The translations under genes and the position numbers were made by a program. Positions 27,329 to 36,220 of a stretch of DNA of 64,000 bases are shown here, one piece after another. The notes below the pieces were generated by a model. It was not told the origin of the DNA. It saw nothing but the letters and a program-made list of their open reading frames with translations, and made no database searches. The stretch comes from Herbaspirillum hiltneri N3. Lineage in GTDB: Bacteria; Pseudomonadota; Gammaproteobacteria; Burkholderiales; Burkholderiaceae_D. Where the stretch lies: contig NZ_CP011409.1 of NCBI RefSeq assembly GCF_001267925.1, positions 1,798,001 to 1,862,000 of the forward strand, written 5' to 3'. Numbering within the stretch: the first letter of the stretch is position 1; every line of letters starts with the position of its first letter.

Positions 27329-28122
27329 ACGCGTTCTCCGATGAGGATGCGGTCGAGGCCGTACAGGCGATCAAGAATCAGCATCGCGCCGCCGGTGATC
27401 AGGATCATCAGCGCCGACACCGACGCCATCATCGGATCGATCGATTCGGTGGCGTACATGTACATGCGGACCGGCAGCGTCACGGTCGCCGGCGTGGTGA
27501 CGAAAATCGACATCGTCAGTTCATCGAAGCTGTTGATGAAGGCCAGCATCCAACCGCCGCTCAGGCCCGGCAGAATCGCCGGCAGCGTGATGCGACGGAA
27601 CACCGTCCACGGCCCCGCCCCGAGCGACTGCGCCGCCTGTTCGCTGCTGCGGTCGATGCCCATCACTGCAGCCAGCACCATGCGCAGCACGTAAGGCGTG
27701 ATGACGACGGTATGGGCAATGACCAGCCAGAAGAACGAACCGCTGATGCCCATCACCGAAAACATGCGCATGAAAGCCACGCCCAGCACCAGCGAAGGAA
27801 TGATCAGCGGCGACAGGAACAGGCCGTTGAGCGCATCGCGGCCGGGAAAACGATAACGGCCCAGCGCCAGCCCGGCCGGTAAGGCGATGCAGACCGACAG
27901 CGTGGCCGAGAGCAGCGCCAGTTGCAGGCTGTTGTAGAAGGATTGCAAAAAGTCGGGGTGATCGAACACCGCCTTGAACCAGCGCAGGGACGCGCCGGCG
28001 AAGGGCAATGACAAGGTGTCTTGCGCCGTGAAGGCGACCAGGCATACCAGCACCAAGGGCGCCAGCACGAAGCTCACCACCAGCGTGTGAAAGAGTAGGG
28101 CAATCGGACCGTTGCGTCGCAT
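27325..28122 (-). CDS. ABC transporter permease, PotC-like
   Basis: 265 residues with about six membrane helices. The EAA loop is EQAAQSLGAGPWTVFRRITLPAILPG, followed by FINSFDELTMSIFV, a typical PotC-type sequence. Inner-membrane channel subunit of the importer with the permease 15 bp upstream. The start overlaps nothing; the stop overlaps the small ferredoxin-like gene by four bases, which ties transport and oxidation into one transcript. Confidence 0.92.
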   Translation of the reverse strand: MRRNGPIALLFHTLVVSFVLAPLVLVCLVAFTAQDTLSLPFAGASLRWFKAVFDHPDFLQSFYNSLQLALLSATLSVCIALPAGLALGRYRFPGRDALNGLFLSPLIIPSLVLGVAFMRMFSVMGISGSFFWLVIAHTVVITPYVLRMVLAAVMGIDRSSEQAAQSLGAGPWTVFRRITLPAILPGLSGGWMLAFINSFDELTMSIFVTTPATVTLPVRMYMYATESIDPMMASVSALMILITGGAMLILDRLYGLDRILIGERV

Positions 28123-28137
28123 GTTCTTGTGTCTCCG

Positions 28138-29013
28138 TCAGCCCAGGGTCTTGGAATACCGGCGTTCCAGGATCCGGTTGTAAGTCATCATGATGATCAG
28201 ATTGGCGACCAGCAGCACGATGGCGATCGATGCGCCCAGCGGCCAGTTGAGCGAGCCGAGGAATTCGTCGTACACGGTGGTGGCGACCATCTTCAGGCGG
28301 CGTCCGCCCAAGAGTCCGGGAATCGCGAACGCGCTGGCGCTCAGGCCGAACACGATCAGGCTTCCCGAGAGCACGCCCGGGGCAACCTGCGGCAGCAGGA
28401 TGCGGCGCAGCACGGTGGCCTGCGAGGCGTTGAGCGACAAGGCCGCGTGTTCCACGGTCGGATCCAGCCGCTGCAAGGCGGTCCATACCGGAATGACCAT
28501 GAACGGCAGCATCACGTGCACCAGCGCCACCACGATCGCGCCGGAGGTGTAGAGCATCTTCACCGGCGCCATGCCCAGCGCTTGCAGGGCATGGTTGATG
28601 AGGCCGTCGGCGCTGAGCAGCATGCTCCAGCCGAACGCGCGCACCACCACCGACACCAGCAGCGGCGCCAGGATCACGATCAGGAAGAAGGCCCGCCATT
28701 TGCGGCCCATACGGCTGAGCACGTAGGCTTCCGGCGCGCCCACGACGATGCAGATCAGCGTGGTTAGTCCGGCGATCCAGAAGGTGCGCCAGAAAATGCG
28801 CAGGTAATAGTCGTCGCCGAAGATCGCCAGGTAATTGTGCAGGTCGTAGGTAGATTTGATGCCGACGCTATCGTCGTAGCTGTTGAGCGCAAGCAAGGCG
28901 GTCAGCAGAAGCGGCACCAGCACCATCGTGACGAACAGCAGCGTGGCCGGCGCCGTCAGGAGGTAAGGCAGCGACCGCTTCGGCTTGAGATTGGACGAGG
29001 CGCGCTCAGACAT
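28138..29013 (-). CDS. ABC transporter permease, PotB-like
   Basis: 291 residues, about six membrane helices after a cytoplasmic N-terminus (MSERASSNLKPKRS). The EAA loop reads EHAALSLNASQATVLRRILLPQVAPGV. The chosen ATG overlaps the last eight bases of the ATPase gene, a coupling arrangement; the frame is open 15 codons further up without support. Partner of the PotC-like permease. Confidence 0.9.
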   Translation of the reverse strand: MSERASSNLKPKRSLPYLLTAPATLLFVTMVLVPLLLTALLALNSYDDSVGIKSTYDLHNYLAIFGDDYYLRIFWRTFWIAGLTTLICIVVGAPEAYVLSRMGRKWRAFFLIVILAPLLVSVVVRAFGWSMLLSADGLINHALQALGMAPVKMLYTSGAIVVALVHVMLPFMVIPVWTALQRLDPTVEHAALSLNASQATVLRRILLPQVAPGVLSGSLIVFGLSASAFAIPGLLGGRRLKMVATTVYDEFLGSLNWPLGASIAIVLLVANLIIMMTYNRILERRYSKTLG

Positions 29014-30094
29014 GCGCGCTCCGCATGCTTGCAGCGTCTGCCGCAGATTCGACCGCACGCATGGCCGATGTCGGCCATCGCAGCGACACGCGCTGGCCCG
29101 GCTGGCAGGAGGTCTGGCCGTTGTTCTTCAGGATCACCAGGATATCGCCGCAATCGGTCTCGAAGCGGTACAGCCATTGATTGCCGAGGAAGAAGCTGGA
29201 CGCCACCACGCCGCCCAGTTGTTCTTCGGCTTCGGTACAGCATTCGATTTTCTCGGGGCGGATGCACAGCGTGGTGCGTTCGCCGACCGTCAGTGCGGTG
29301 CCTTGCACTTCCAGCACATGATTGCCGACGCGCACGCCGGCGCTGCCGTCCCTGACCCACTCGACCGTGCCCGGCAGCAGATTGGCCTTGCCGACGAATT
29401 GCGAGACGAAGGCATTGACCGGGTTTTCGTAGGTTTCCAGCGGTTTGCCGACCTGCACCGCATGGCCGGCTTCCATCACCACCACGCGGTCGCTCATGGA
29501 CAGCGCTTCGGACTGGTCGTGCGTGACCATGATGGTGGTGGTGCCGACCTTGCGCTGGATCTCGCGCAATTCAATCTGCATTTCTTCGCGCAGCTTGGCG
29601 TCGAGATTGGACATCGGTTCATCCAGCAGCAGGATCGGCGGCTGGATCACGAGGGCGCGCGCCAGCGCCACGCGCTGACGCTGGCCGCCGGACAATTCAC
29701 GCGGATAGCGATGGCCGAATTTGTCCAGATGCACCAGCGCCAATGCCTGCTTGACGCGCTCGGCGCTTTCCGCCGCGCCGACCTTGCGCATCTCCAGCCC
29801 GAACTTGACGTTGTCGGCGACCGTCATGTGCGGGAACAGCGCATAGCTCTGGAACACGATGCCCAGGCCGCGCCGGTTCGGCTTCTCGTCGGTGATGTCG
29901 CGGCCATTGAGGAGGATGCGTCCGGCGCTGGCTTCGACGAAGCCGGCGATCATTTGCAACGTAGTGGTCTTGCCGCAACCGGAAGGGCCGAGCAGCGAGA
30001 CGAACTCGCCTTTCTCGACGGTCAGGTCAAGGTTCTCCACGGCGGTGAAATCGCCGTAGCGCTTGGACAGGTTTTCCAACTTGAGGAACGACAT
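29006..30094 (-). CDS. ABC transporter ATP-binding protein, PotA-like
   Basis: 362 residues. Walker A GPSGCGKTT lies at about 37-45, the signature LSGGQRQR and Walker B ILLLDEPMSNLDA follow, then the H-loop TIMVTHDQ. The C-terminal third (from about 245) is a TOBE regulatory domain. Energises the importer made with the two permeases downstream and the binding protein. ATG after GGAGATGCATCG. First of the transport genes in the cluster. Confidence 0.93.
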   Translation of the reverse strand: MSFLKLENLSKRYGDFTAVENLDLTVEKGEFVSLLGPSGCGKTTTLQMIAGFVEASAGRILLNGRDITDEKPNRRGLGIVFQSYALFPHMTVADNVKFGLEMRKVGAAESAERVKQALALVHLDKFGHRYPRELSGGQRQRVALARALVIQPPILLLDEPMSNLDAKLREEMQIELREIQRKVGTTTIMVTHDQSEALSMSDRVVVMEAGHAVQVGKPLETYENPVNAFVSQFVGKANLLPGTVEWVRDGSAGVRVGNHVLEVQGTALTVGERTTLCIRPEKIECCTEAEEQLGGVVASSFFLGNQWLYRFETDCGDILVILKNNGQTSCQPGQRVSLRWPTSAMRAVESAADAASMRSAHV

Positions 30095-30176
30095 CGATGC
30101 ATCTCCGGTGGCTATATGGCTAACTGCTTGTTCTGCTTTTTTCTTTTATTTGGCGCGATGACGGTCAGGCGGGTGT

Positions 30177-31688
30177 TCAGTCGATGTCGAACTTCACTCC
30201 TTGCGCCAGCGGCAAGGTCTTGCTGTAGTTGATCGTGTTGGTGGCGCGCCGCATGTAGTTCTTCCAGGCATCGGAGCCGGATTCGCGGCCGCCGCCGGTT
30301 TCCTTTTCACCGCCGAAGGCGCCGCCGATTTCAGCGCCGCTGGTGCCGATGTTGACGTTGGCCAGGCCGCAGTCGCTGCCGACGGCGGAGACGAAGGTTT
30401 CCGCTTCGCGTACGTCGTTGGTGAAGATCGCCGACGACAAGCCTTGCGGCACGGCGTTGTTGAGCGCGATGGCGTCGGCCAGGTCGTCGTACTTCACGAC
30501 ATACAGGATCGGCGCAAAGGTTTCGTGATGCATGATGGCCGTCTGGCCGGGCATGCAGACCAGCGCCGGCCGGACATACACGCCGTCGCCGAGTACGTCG
30601 ACGCGTTCGCCGCCGGTGACTTCACCGCCTTGTCCGCGCGCTTGCTGCAGGGCGCTTTGCATGGCGTCGAAAGCGGCCTTGTCGATCAGCGGGCCGACCA
30701 GCGTGTCGGCCGCCAGCGGATCGCCGACCTTGACGCTGGCGTAGATGCGCTTGATTTGGGCGACCACCTGGTCATGGATGCTGCTGTGGACGAACAGGCG
30801 GCGCAGGCTGGTGCAGCGCTGGCCGGCGGTGCCGACGGCGGAGAAGGTGATGGCGCGCAGCGCCAGGCTCAGGTCGGCCGAAGGTGCGACGATCATGGCA
30901 TTGTTGCCGCCCAGTTCGAGCAGGCTGCGGCCAAGGCGTTCGGCGACTACGGTGGCGACCTTGCGGCCCATGCGCACGCTGCCGGTGGCGCTCACCAGCG
31001 GCACCAGCGGCGAACGCGACATCACTTCGCCGATGTTGGCGTGACCGATCAGGATCTGGCACAGCTTGGCCGGCACCACGTTTGGACGCTGCGCCGAAAA
31101 GCGCTCGACCGCCTTGGCGAACAGCGCCTGCACGGCGAGTGCCACGACCGGGGTTTTTTCCGACGGCTTCCACACCACTGAATTACCGCAGATCAGCGCC
31201 AGTGCGGCGTTCCATGCCCAGACCGCGACCGGGAAGTTGAAGGCGGTGATGACGCCGCATACGCCCAGCGGATGCCAGGTTTCCATCATGCGGTGGCCGG
31301 GACGTTCGGAGGCGATGGTCAGGCCGTGCAGCTGGCGCGACAGGCCGACGGCAAAGTCGCAGATGTCGATCATTTCCTGAACTTCGCCGAGACCTTCGGA
31401 GAGGATCTTGCCGGCTTCCTGCGTCACCAGTTCACCCAGCGCCTGGCGATGTTCGCGCAGCACTTCTCCGAGCAGGCGCACCAGTTCTCCGCGCACCGGC
31501 GCCGGCACTTCGCGCCAGGCGAGGAACGCGGTCTGCGCATCGGCCAGTGCGGTTTCGGCTTGCGCGGTGGTGTGCGCCTTGAGCGTGGCGAGCAGTTGCC
31601 CGTCGCGCGGCGACCGGATAGTCAGATCGCTGCCGGTGTAGGCGGACAGGTCAAAATTCAGGGTGGCGAAAAGACGGGACGATGGCAT
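30177..31688 (-). CDS. Aldehyde dehydrogenase, aminoadipate-semialdehyde (ALDH7/AmaB-like)
   Basis: 503 residues. Motifs include the NAD-binding FNFPVAVWAWNAALALICGN and WKPSEKTP, the catalytic glutamate in ELGGNNAMIV and the catalytic cysteine in GTAGQRCTSLRRL, followed by FGGEKETGGGRESGSDAWKNYMRR, the last being characteristic of the ALDH7 group. This group oxidises L-2-aminoadipate-6-semialdehyde (piperideine-6-carboxylate) to 2-aminoadipate in lysine and pipecolate breakdown. The start chosen follows AAAGGAATTTC; an ATG ten codons upstream lacks one. It heads the transport/oxidase run, with the LysR gene upstream. Confidence 0.88.
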   Translation of the reverse strand: MPSSRLFATLNFDLSAYTGSDLTIRSPRDGQLLATLKAHTTAQAETALADAQTAFLAWREVPAPVRGELVRLLGEVLREHRQALGELVTQEAGKILSEGLGEVQEMIDICDFAVGLSRQLHGLTIASERPGHRMMETWHPLGVCGVITAFNFPVAVWAWNAALALICGNSVVWKPSEKTPVVALAVQALFAKAVERFSAQRPNVVPAKLCQILIGHANIGEVMSRSPLVPLVSATGSVRMGRKVATVVAERLGRSLLELGGNNAMIVAPSADLSLALRAITFSAVGTAGQRCTSLRRLFVHSSIHDQVVAQIKRIYASVKVGDPLAADTLVGPLIDKAAFDAMQSALQQARGQGGEVTGGERVDVLGDGVYVRPALVCMPGQTAIMHHETFAPILYVVKYDDLADAIALNNAVPQGLSSAIFTNDVREAETFVSAVGSDCGLANVNIGTSGAEIGGAFGGEKETGGGRESGSDAWKNYMRRATNTINYSKTLPLAQGVKFDID

Positions 31689-32060
31689 GAAATTCCTTTG
31701 TGGCTGAGTAAGTTGCAAGAGCGGTGCAATGGCAATGCAATAGCGTTCGACGCCCGAGTATAAGGAATAAGGCAGCGTTTTTTAAAATCAAAAAATGTCA
31801 CGACATCATTACATTTGCTAATGCACGAAAATGTTCTTGGGGGAGCCGGCATGATGCGCTGCGATGGTGCGATGCATCAATTGCAATATCGCGCCAAACG
31901 CCAAGCTACATAGCGTTGGGGGGTATTCCAGGAAAGAGGAAAGGCGTGGTGGTTTGCGTTATTGCACCATGATGATGCGTTGTGGAAATAGCATGCCGGG
32001 TCGTTTCAACATGACTTTTAGTGTGTTTGAGCGCATTTCCGGAATGACGGGGCGTCAGCT
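31689..32060. other. Intergenic control region of the catabolic operon
   Basis: 372 bp between the LysR stop and the aldehyde dehydrogenase start. It includes a lower-GC stretch (31755-31830) with A and T runs, the likely promoter and regulator-binding region for the leftward operon. No protein-like frame and no clear terminator was seen. Confidence 0.5.
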
Positions 32061-33029
32061 TCAGCCGGCTTGCAGTTCGCTCAGTATCCAGTCGCGGAAT
32101 TTGATGACGGCGGGTTTGCTGGCGTTCTTCTCGGGGTAGGCCAGGTAATACGATTGCGGGCTCTTCACCGCGAACGGGAAGGGCACGTGCAGCTGGCCCA
32201 GGCTGATCTCGGTTTCGACCATGAACTTGGGCATCAGCGCCACGCCCATGCCGGCCACGGCGGCCTGGATCACCATCGCCAGTTGTTCGAAGCGCGGTCC
32301 GGCGAGCGCATTGGGACAATCCACGCCGACATGGCGGAACCAGTCCTGCCAGGCCTGCGGGCGCGTGGTGTGTTGCAGCAGGGTGATTTCAGCCAAGTCG
32401 CTGATGGAAGAGATGCGGTCGTTCATCGCCTTGCTGCAGACCGGCACGACTTCTTCGCCCATCAGCCGGACCATGACGGTGTCGGGCCAGTCCGGCTCGC
32501 CGAAGTGGATCGCGGCGTCGACCTGGCGGGTGTTGAAATCGAACGGTAGGACCTCGGTGCTCAGATTGAGCAGCACGTCGGGATGGGCGGCGGCGAATTT
32601 GGTCAGGCGCGGGATCAGCCACTTTACGCCGAAGGTCGGCAGGATCGCCAGGTTGAGCACGCTGGCGAGGCTGTTGTAGGTCATCACCTGGAAAGTCGCC
32701 ATCTCGATCTGCTTGAGAATGCTCGAGACCTGCGAGGCGTAGTCGCGGCCCGGCTCGGTCAGGATCAGGCGACGGTTGATGCGCTCGAACAGTTTGACGT
32801 TCAGGTAGTCTTCCAGGATGGCCACCTGGCGGCTCACGGCGCCCTGCGTCATGTGCAGTTCGTGCGCGGCCTTGGTAAACGACAGATGGCGCGCCGAGGT
32901 GTCGAAGGCGATCAGGCAGGACGTGGACGGGATGAATCGGCGCATGGAGCGGAATCCGCTGGAAGGATGACCCCGCACTATAGCAAAAGCGGTGTCGCCA
33001 TTGCTACCGTTGTCATGAGTATTCGTCAT
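32061..33029 (-). CDS. LysR-type transcriptional regulator, GcvA-like
   Basis: 322 residues from the ATG at 33029, which has AAGGAG-type spacing (GGAG, seven bases before). A second in-frame ATG at 32945 gives the common 294-residue length beginning MRRFIPSTSCLIAFD, but it has no good ribosome-binding site. The winged helix-turn-helix (SFTKAAHELHMTQGAVSRQVAILE) is followed by the periplasmic-binding-like effector domain. GcvA-like members often control amino acid catabolism. Encoded in the middle of the cluster on the same strand, so probably the local regulator. Confidence 0.88.
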   Translation of the reverse strand: MTNTHDNGSNGDTAFAIVRGHPSSGFRSMRRFIPSTSCLIAFDTSARHLSFTKAAHELHMTQGAVSRQVAILEDYLNVKLFERINRRLILTEPGRDYASQVSSILKQIEMATFQVMTYNSLASVLNLAILPTFGVKWLIPRLTKFAAAHPDVLLNLSTEVLPFDFNTRQVDAAIHFGEPDWPDTVMVRLMGEEVVPVCSKAMNDRISSISDLAEITLLQHTTRPQAWQDWFRHVGVDCPNALAGPRFEQLAMVIQAAVAGMGVALMPKFMVETEISLGQLHVPFPFAVKSPQSYYLAYPEKNASKPAVIKFRDWILSELQAG

Positions 33030-33094
33030 GGCAAGGCTCCTTCTTCAATGCGGTTCGGCGGGCCATATCCCGATATCCCGGCGTGAACGGGTTC

Positions 33095-34501
33095 TCACCC
33101 AAAGCGCGTATTGCCAAGCAGGTAATGCGGATCGAAAACCGGTTGCATGCGCGCCGCCAGCTGTCGCTGCGCCTGGCCCTGGTAGCGATCGTAATAGTGC
33201 TGGTTGAACGGGCCGATGCCGTGTTCGGCGCTGAAACTGCCTTGATAACCGTGCACCACCATGTCGTAAATGGCGGTGCGCAGGGCATCGATGCGCGGTG
33301 GCGGGAAATGTTCCTGCTGCGCCGGCGCGATGGCGATGTTGAAATGCACGCCGCCGTCGCCCCAATGGCCGAAGTCGTATACGTCGGCGCCGGCAAAGTC
33401 GCGCGCGATCAGCGCCAGCGCTTCTTCGCGGAAGGCCGGCATGCGCGAGCGCGGCACCGAGATGTCGAAGGCCACCACCTTGCCTTCCTGTTTGACGCTG
33501 TCGCTGATGGCGTGGCGCAAGCGCCAGAGCGTGTCGGGTTTGTCCACCACGGCGTCGACGATGGCGTCGTCGAAGTGGCGCTCCAGCCAGCTCATGAACA
33601 ACTGTTCCAGGTTGAACTGTTCGTTGGCTGAGGCCGATGAACTCAGTTCGATCAGCAGCGCATACGGCGGCATCGGGCTGAACGGCGCGATTGCCTGCGG
33701 CAGATGGCGCAATACGGCCTCCAGCGCGTTTTGCGACATGCCTTCGAAGGCGCTGAGGAAGTCGGCGAATTCACGTTCGGCATCCTGCAACAGTCGCAGG
33801 GCTGCTTCCGGCGAAGACGGCACCACCAGCGCGGTGGCGCGCTGGCGCGGCAAAGGATGGGCGCGCAGCACGGCTTGCGTGACGATGCCGTAGCTGCCGG
33901 CGGTGCCGATGAAGAGTTGCTTCCAGTCCGGGCCGGTATTGTTCTTGCGCAGGCGGTTGCCGAGTTCCAGCAGTTCGCCGGGCGGCTGCATCAGCAGCGC
34001 CTGCAGTCCCAGCGTGTTGTGGCGCACGTCGCCGTAGCGGATCAGGCGTGCGCCGCCGGTATTGGCGGCGAGCATGCCGCCGACCGAAGGATCGGCGCCG
34101 AGATCGATGGGGAAGCACAGGCCATGGGGTTCCAGCGCCTGATTCAGATCCGATAATCGCGTGCCGGCCCAGGCCTGGATCACGCCGTCGACCGGGTCGA
34201 TGTCGATCACGCCTTTGATGCGTTCCATGCTGAGCACCAGCTGGCGGCCTGACGTATCGGGAGAGGACGCGCCGACCAGGCCGGTATTGGCGCCTTGCGG
34301 GATGATGCTGATCCGGTCCGCCGCGCACAGCCGCATCAGTTCGGCGGCTTCGGCGATATCGGCGGGGCGGGCGACGCACAGCGCGGCGCCGGCGCCGTAA
34401 CGCGGACCGTGCTCATACGGCGCGCGTGCGGCCGCTTCGACGATGCAGCCATGCGGTCCCAGCAGCGCGGTGATTTTTTCCAGCACGGCCTCAGCGGACA
34501 T
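33095..34501 (-). CDS. FAD-linked oxidase, D-2-hydroxyglutarate/D-lactate dehydrogenase type
   Basis: 468 residues. The PCMH FAD domain shows PQGANTGLVGAS and the strongly conserved GADPSVGGMLAANTGGARLIRYG; the C-terminal domain has GHWGDGGVHFNI and SAEHGIG, metal and substrate-binding motifs of D-2-hydroxy acid dehydrogenases. The enzyme would oxidise D-2-hydroxyglutarate to 2-oxoglutarate. Its ATG lies within the last eleven bases of the DUF1338 gene, so the product of that enzyme is passed to this one by tightly coupled expression. D-lactate is an alternative substrate for the family. Confidence 0.9.
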   Translation of the reverse strand: MSAEAVLEKITALLGPHGCIVEAAARAPYEHGPRYGAGAALCVARPADIAEAAELMRLCAADRISIIPQGANTGLVGASSPDTSGRQLVLSMERIKGVIDIDPVDGVIQAWAGTRLSDLNQALEPHGLCFPIDLGADPSVGGMLAANTGGARLIRYGDVRHNTLGLQALLMQPPGELLELGNRLRKNNTGPDWKQLFIGTAGSYGIVTQAVLRAHPLPRQRATALVVPSSPEAALRLLQDAEREFADFLSAFEGMSQNALEAVLRHLPQAIAPFSPMPPYALLIELSSSASANEQFNLEQLFMSWLERHFDDAIVDAVVDKPDTLWRLRHAISDSVKQEGKVVAFDISVPRSRMPAFREEALALIARDFAGADVYDFGHWGDGGVHFNIAIAPAQQEHFPPPRIDALRTAIYDMVVHGYQGSFSAEHGIGPFNQHYYDRYQGQAQRQLAARMQPVFDPHYLLGNTRFG

Positions 34502-35576
34502 CGCCGCCGCTTTTTGCCGCCGCATCGGTCTCTGTCGCGGTGGTTGCACCGGCGGTCATCTTGAAGATCCCCTGTGCGTTGCCGCTGTCGAAGGTCAGGT
34601 CGAGCTTGCGCACGCCGGCGTCATCTATATAGGTATCGCGCGAAATGAACTCGTAAAACGAACCCGGTACGGTGACGTCGATCAAGGCGCCGTCGGCATC
34701 CTTGAGCTGATAACTCACTTTGTCGGCGCGGAAGGCAGTCTGGCGTACGCGGCCGTTGCGCGAGACTTCGACCAGGTCCTTGATCGGCCGGCCCAGCTGG
34801 CGCTGGTGCTCGGCGGTGGCGTCGACGTCGGCGACGCGGTCGGTGGCGTGGTTGAAGACATTGCCTTCGGTGGAGATCCAGGCCATTTCGGCGGATTCGG
34901 CGCGCAGCGCATCGTATTGCGGCAGCGTCGGCAAGTCGTGGTGGCGGGCAAAGCAGCCCAGCATCGCCGGCAGCAGGCGCTGTGCGGAGGTGATCGGCAG
35001 CGCGCCGTCGTCGGCCAATTTGTCGAGCAGGGCCAGCATGTCGGCCTGCAGCGGGTCGCGCGAGGTCGCCAGCAGCGCATCGACGGTGTCCTGGAATCCG
35101 GCTGAGAATTTTTCCGGATGCAGCTCGCTGACGAAGAATTGCGCGATGTTTTCCGGATCGTCGGCGTGGGTGTAGACGTGACCGGTCATGTTGATGCGCG
35201 GCAGCGGATAAAGACCGGCGAGGCGGTAGCCCAGCGGCAGCAGCATGCGCGTGAACAGCGCTTCGCCGTCGGGGAAGGACGCGGCCTTGCCGCGCAGCAC
35301 GGTGCGCACTGCACCATGGTCGAAACGGATTTTGGTGCCGGCTGCCGCGGCATCGGCGACGTAGTCGCGTCCGGCCGGGACTGCCTGCAGCAGTTTGTCG
35401 AACAGCAGCATATTCAGCGCCTGCGCCAACTCCAGCCGCGTGACGCTGATGGAAGCCGGGTGCAGGGCCGATGCCGGGACCTCGAGCAGGTTGAACAGGC
35501 GCTCGACGGCATTGTCGTTCTGATATGCCGAAGTGAGCAGGAGGTGCAGATTGCTGTCGCGGACTGGGGTGGTCAT
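34491..35576 (-). CDS. DUF1338 protein, putative 2-oxoadipate dioxygenase/decarboxylase (HglS-like)
   Basis: 361 residues. The metal-binding residues expected for this VOC-type non-haem iron family are visible in FDHGAVRTV (His), FVSELHPEKFS (His) and AWISTEGNVFNHATDR (Glu). In Pseudomonas putida the DUF1338 enzyme converts 2-oxoadipate to D-2-hydroxyglutarate during lysine degradation. Here the very next gene is a D-2-hydroxyglutarate-type dehydrogenase, which supports the same role. Start at ATG 35576, ten bases after AAGG; an in-frame ATG 12 codons upstream is less likely. The protein is shorter than the enterobacterial homologue YdcJ. Confidence 0.82.
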   Translation of the reverse strand: MTTPVRDSNLHLLLTSAYQNDNAVERLFNLLEVPASALHPASISVTRLELAQALNMLLFDKLLQAVPAGRDYVADAAAAGTKIRFDHGAVRTVLRGKAASFPDGEALFTRMLLPLGYRLAGLYPLPRINMTGHVYTHADDPENIAQFFVSELHPEKFSAGFQDTVDALLATSRDPLQADMLALLDKLADDGALPITSAQRLLPAMLGCFARHHDLPTLPQYDALRAESAEMAWISTEGNVFNHATDRVADVDATAEHQRQLGRPIKDLVEVSRNGRVRQTAFRADKVSYQLKDADGALIDVTVPGSFYEFISRDTYIDDAGVRKLDLTFDSGNAQGIFKMTAGATTATETDAAAKSGGDVR

Positions 35577-36220
35577 GCTGGCCTTGTTTGCTTCCTTATT
35601 GGATGGAGGCATCTTAAGACGCTCCGGATGACTGACAAAACGATTAATACTGATGTTCGAATGCATTTTTCTCATGCAAACGCAAAATGGGGGAGGGGGG
35701 CGTAGCACTGAAGTCGGGTTCGTGCGCACGCCGGCGGGACTGGCCGATGTCCGTGTCGGCTTCAGGCGCTGCACGGTTCAAAAAAACTTACCGTCCGCCA
35801 TTTCCATCAGATGGCTGCGCCTGAATTTTTCAGGCCGGGAGAGGGATTCGCCTTCATGCCGGAACCTGGCGGAGTCGGTAGCGAGGTTTTCGATGCACTG
35901 CAACCAAGCCCGGATTTTCCCGTTTCAAGAGAGATGTCCAAAAAGCACCTCCCGGGAGAGTGAGTGTTTATGCCGCTTTGCAGCAATTTACCATAATATG
36001 AAATCAAATATCGCTATTTGAAAATTAAAAAAGCCCTGTTAAAATGCCTCGTCCACGCGGCGCAAAGACCGTAAAGTGTTGGCACAAAGAATTCCAAGAA
36101 ATCGTGTTACGGCGTATTTGCAGCTTGAACGAGCGGAACAAGCGCCTGTAATGCAGCTTAACGATCGCAGCTTAACGATCCGGCCTACCCGCCGATCCCC
36201 ATCAACTCAGGAGACGTACC
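35577..36220. other. Divergent intergenic region before aceE
   Basis: 644 bp between the DUF1338 gene (leftward) and aceE (rightward). The part near aceE is AT-rich. Short frames are present but none has a ribosome-binding site or protein-like composition. A sigma-70-type promoter is visible at 36018-36045. No obvious PdhR-type palindrome was found. Confidence 0.5.
36018..36045 (+). promoter_or_regulatory. Candidate sigma-70 promoter of the pdh operon
   Basis: TTGAAA, 16 bases, TAAAAT in an AT-rich island, about 175 bp upstream of the aceE start codon. Confidence 0.55.
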
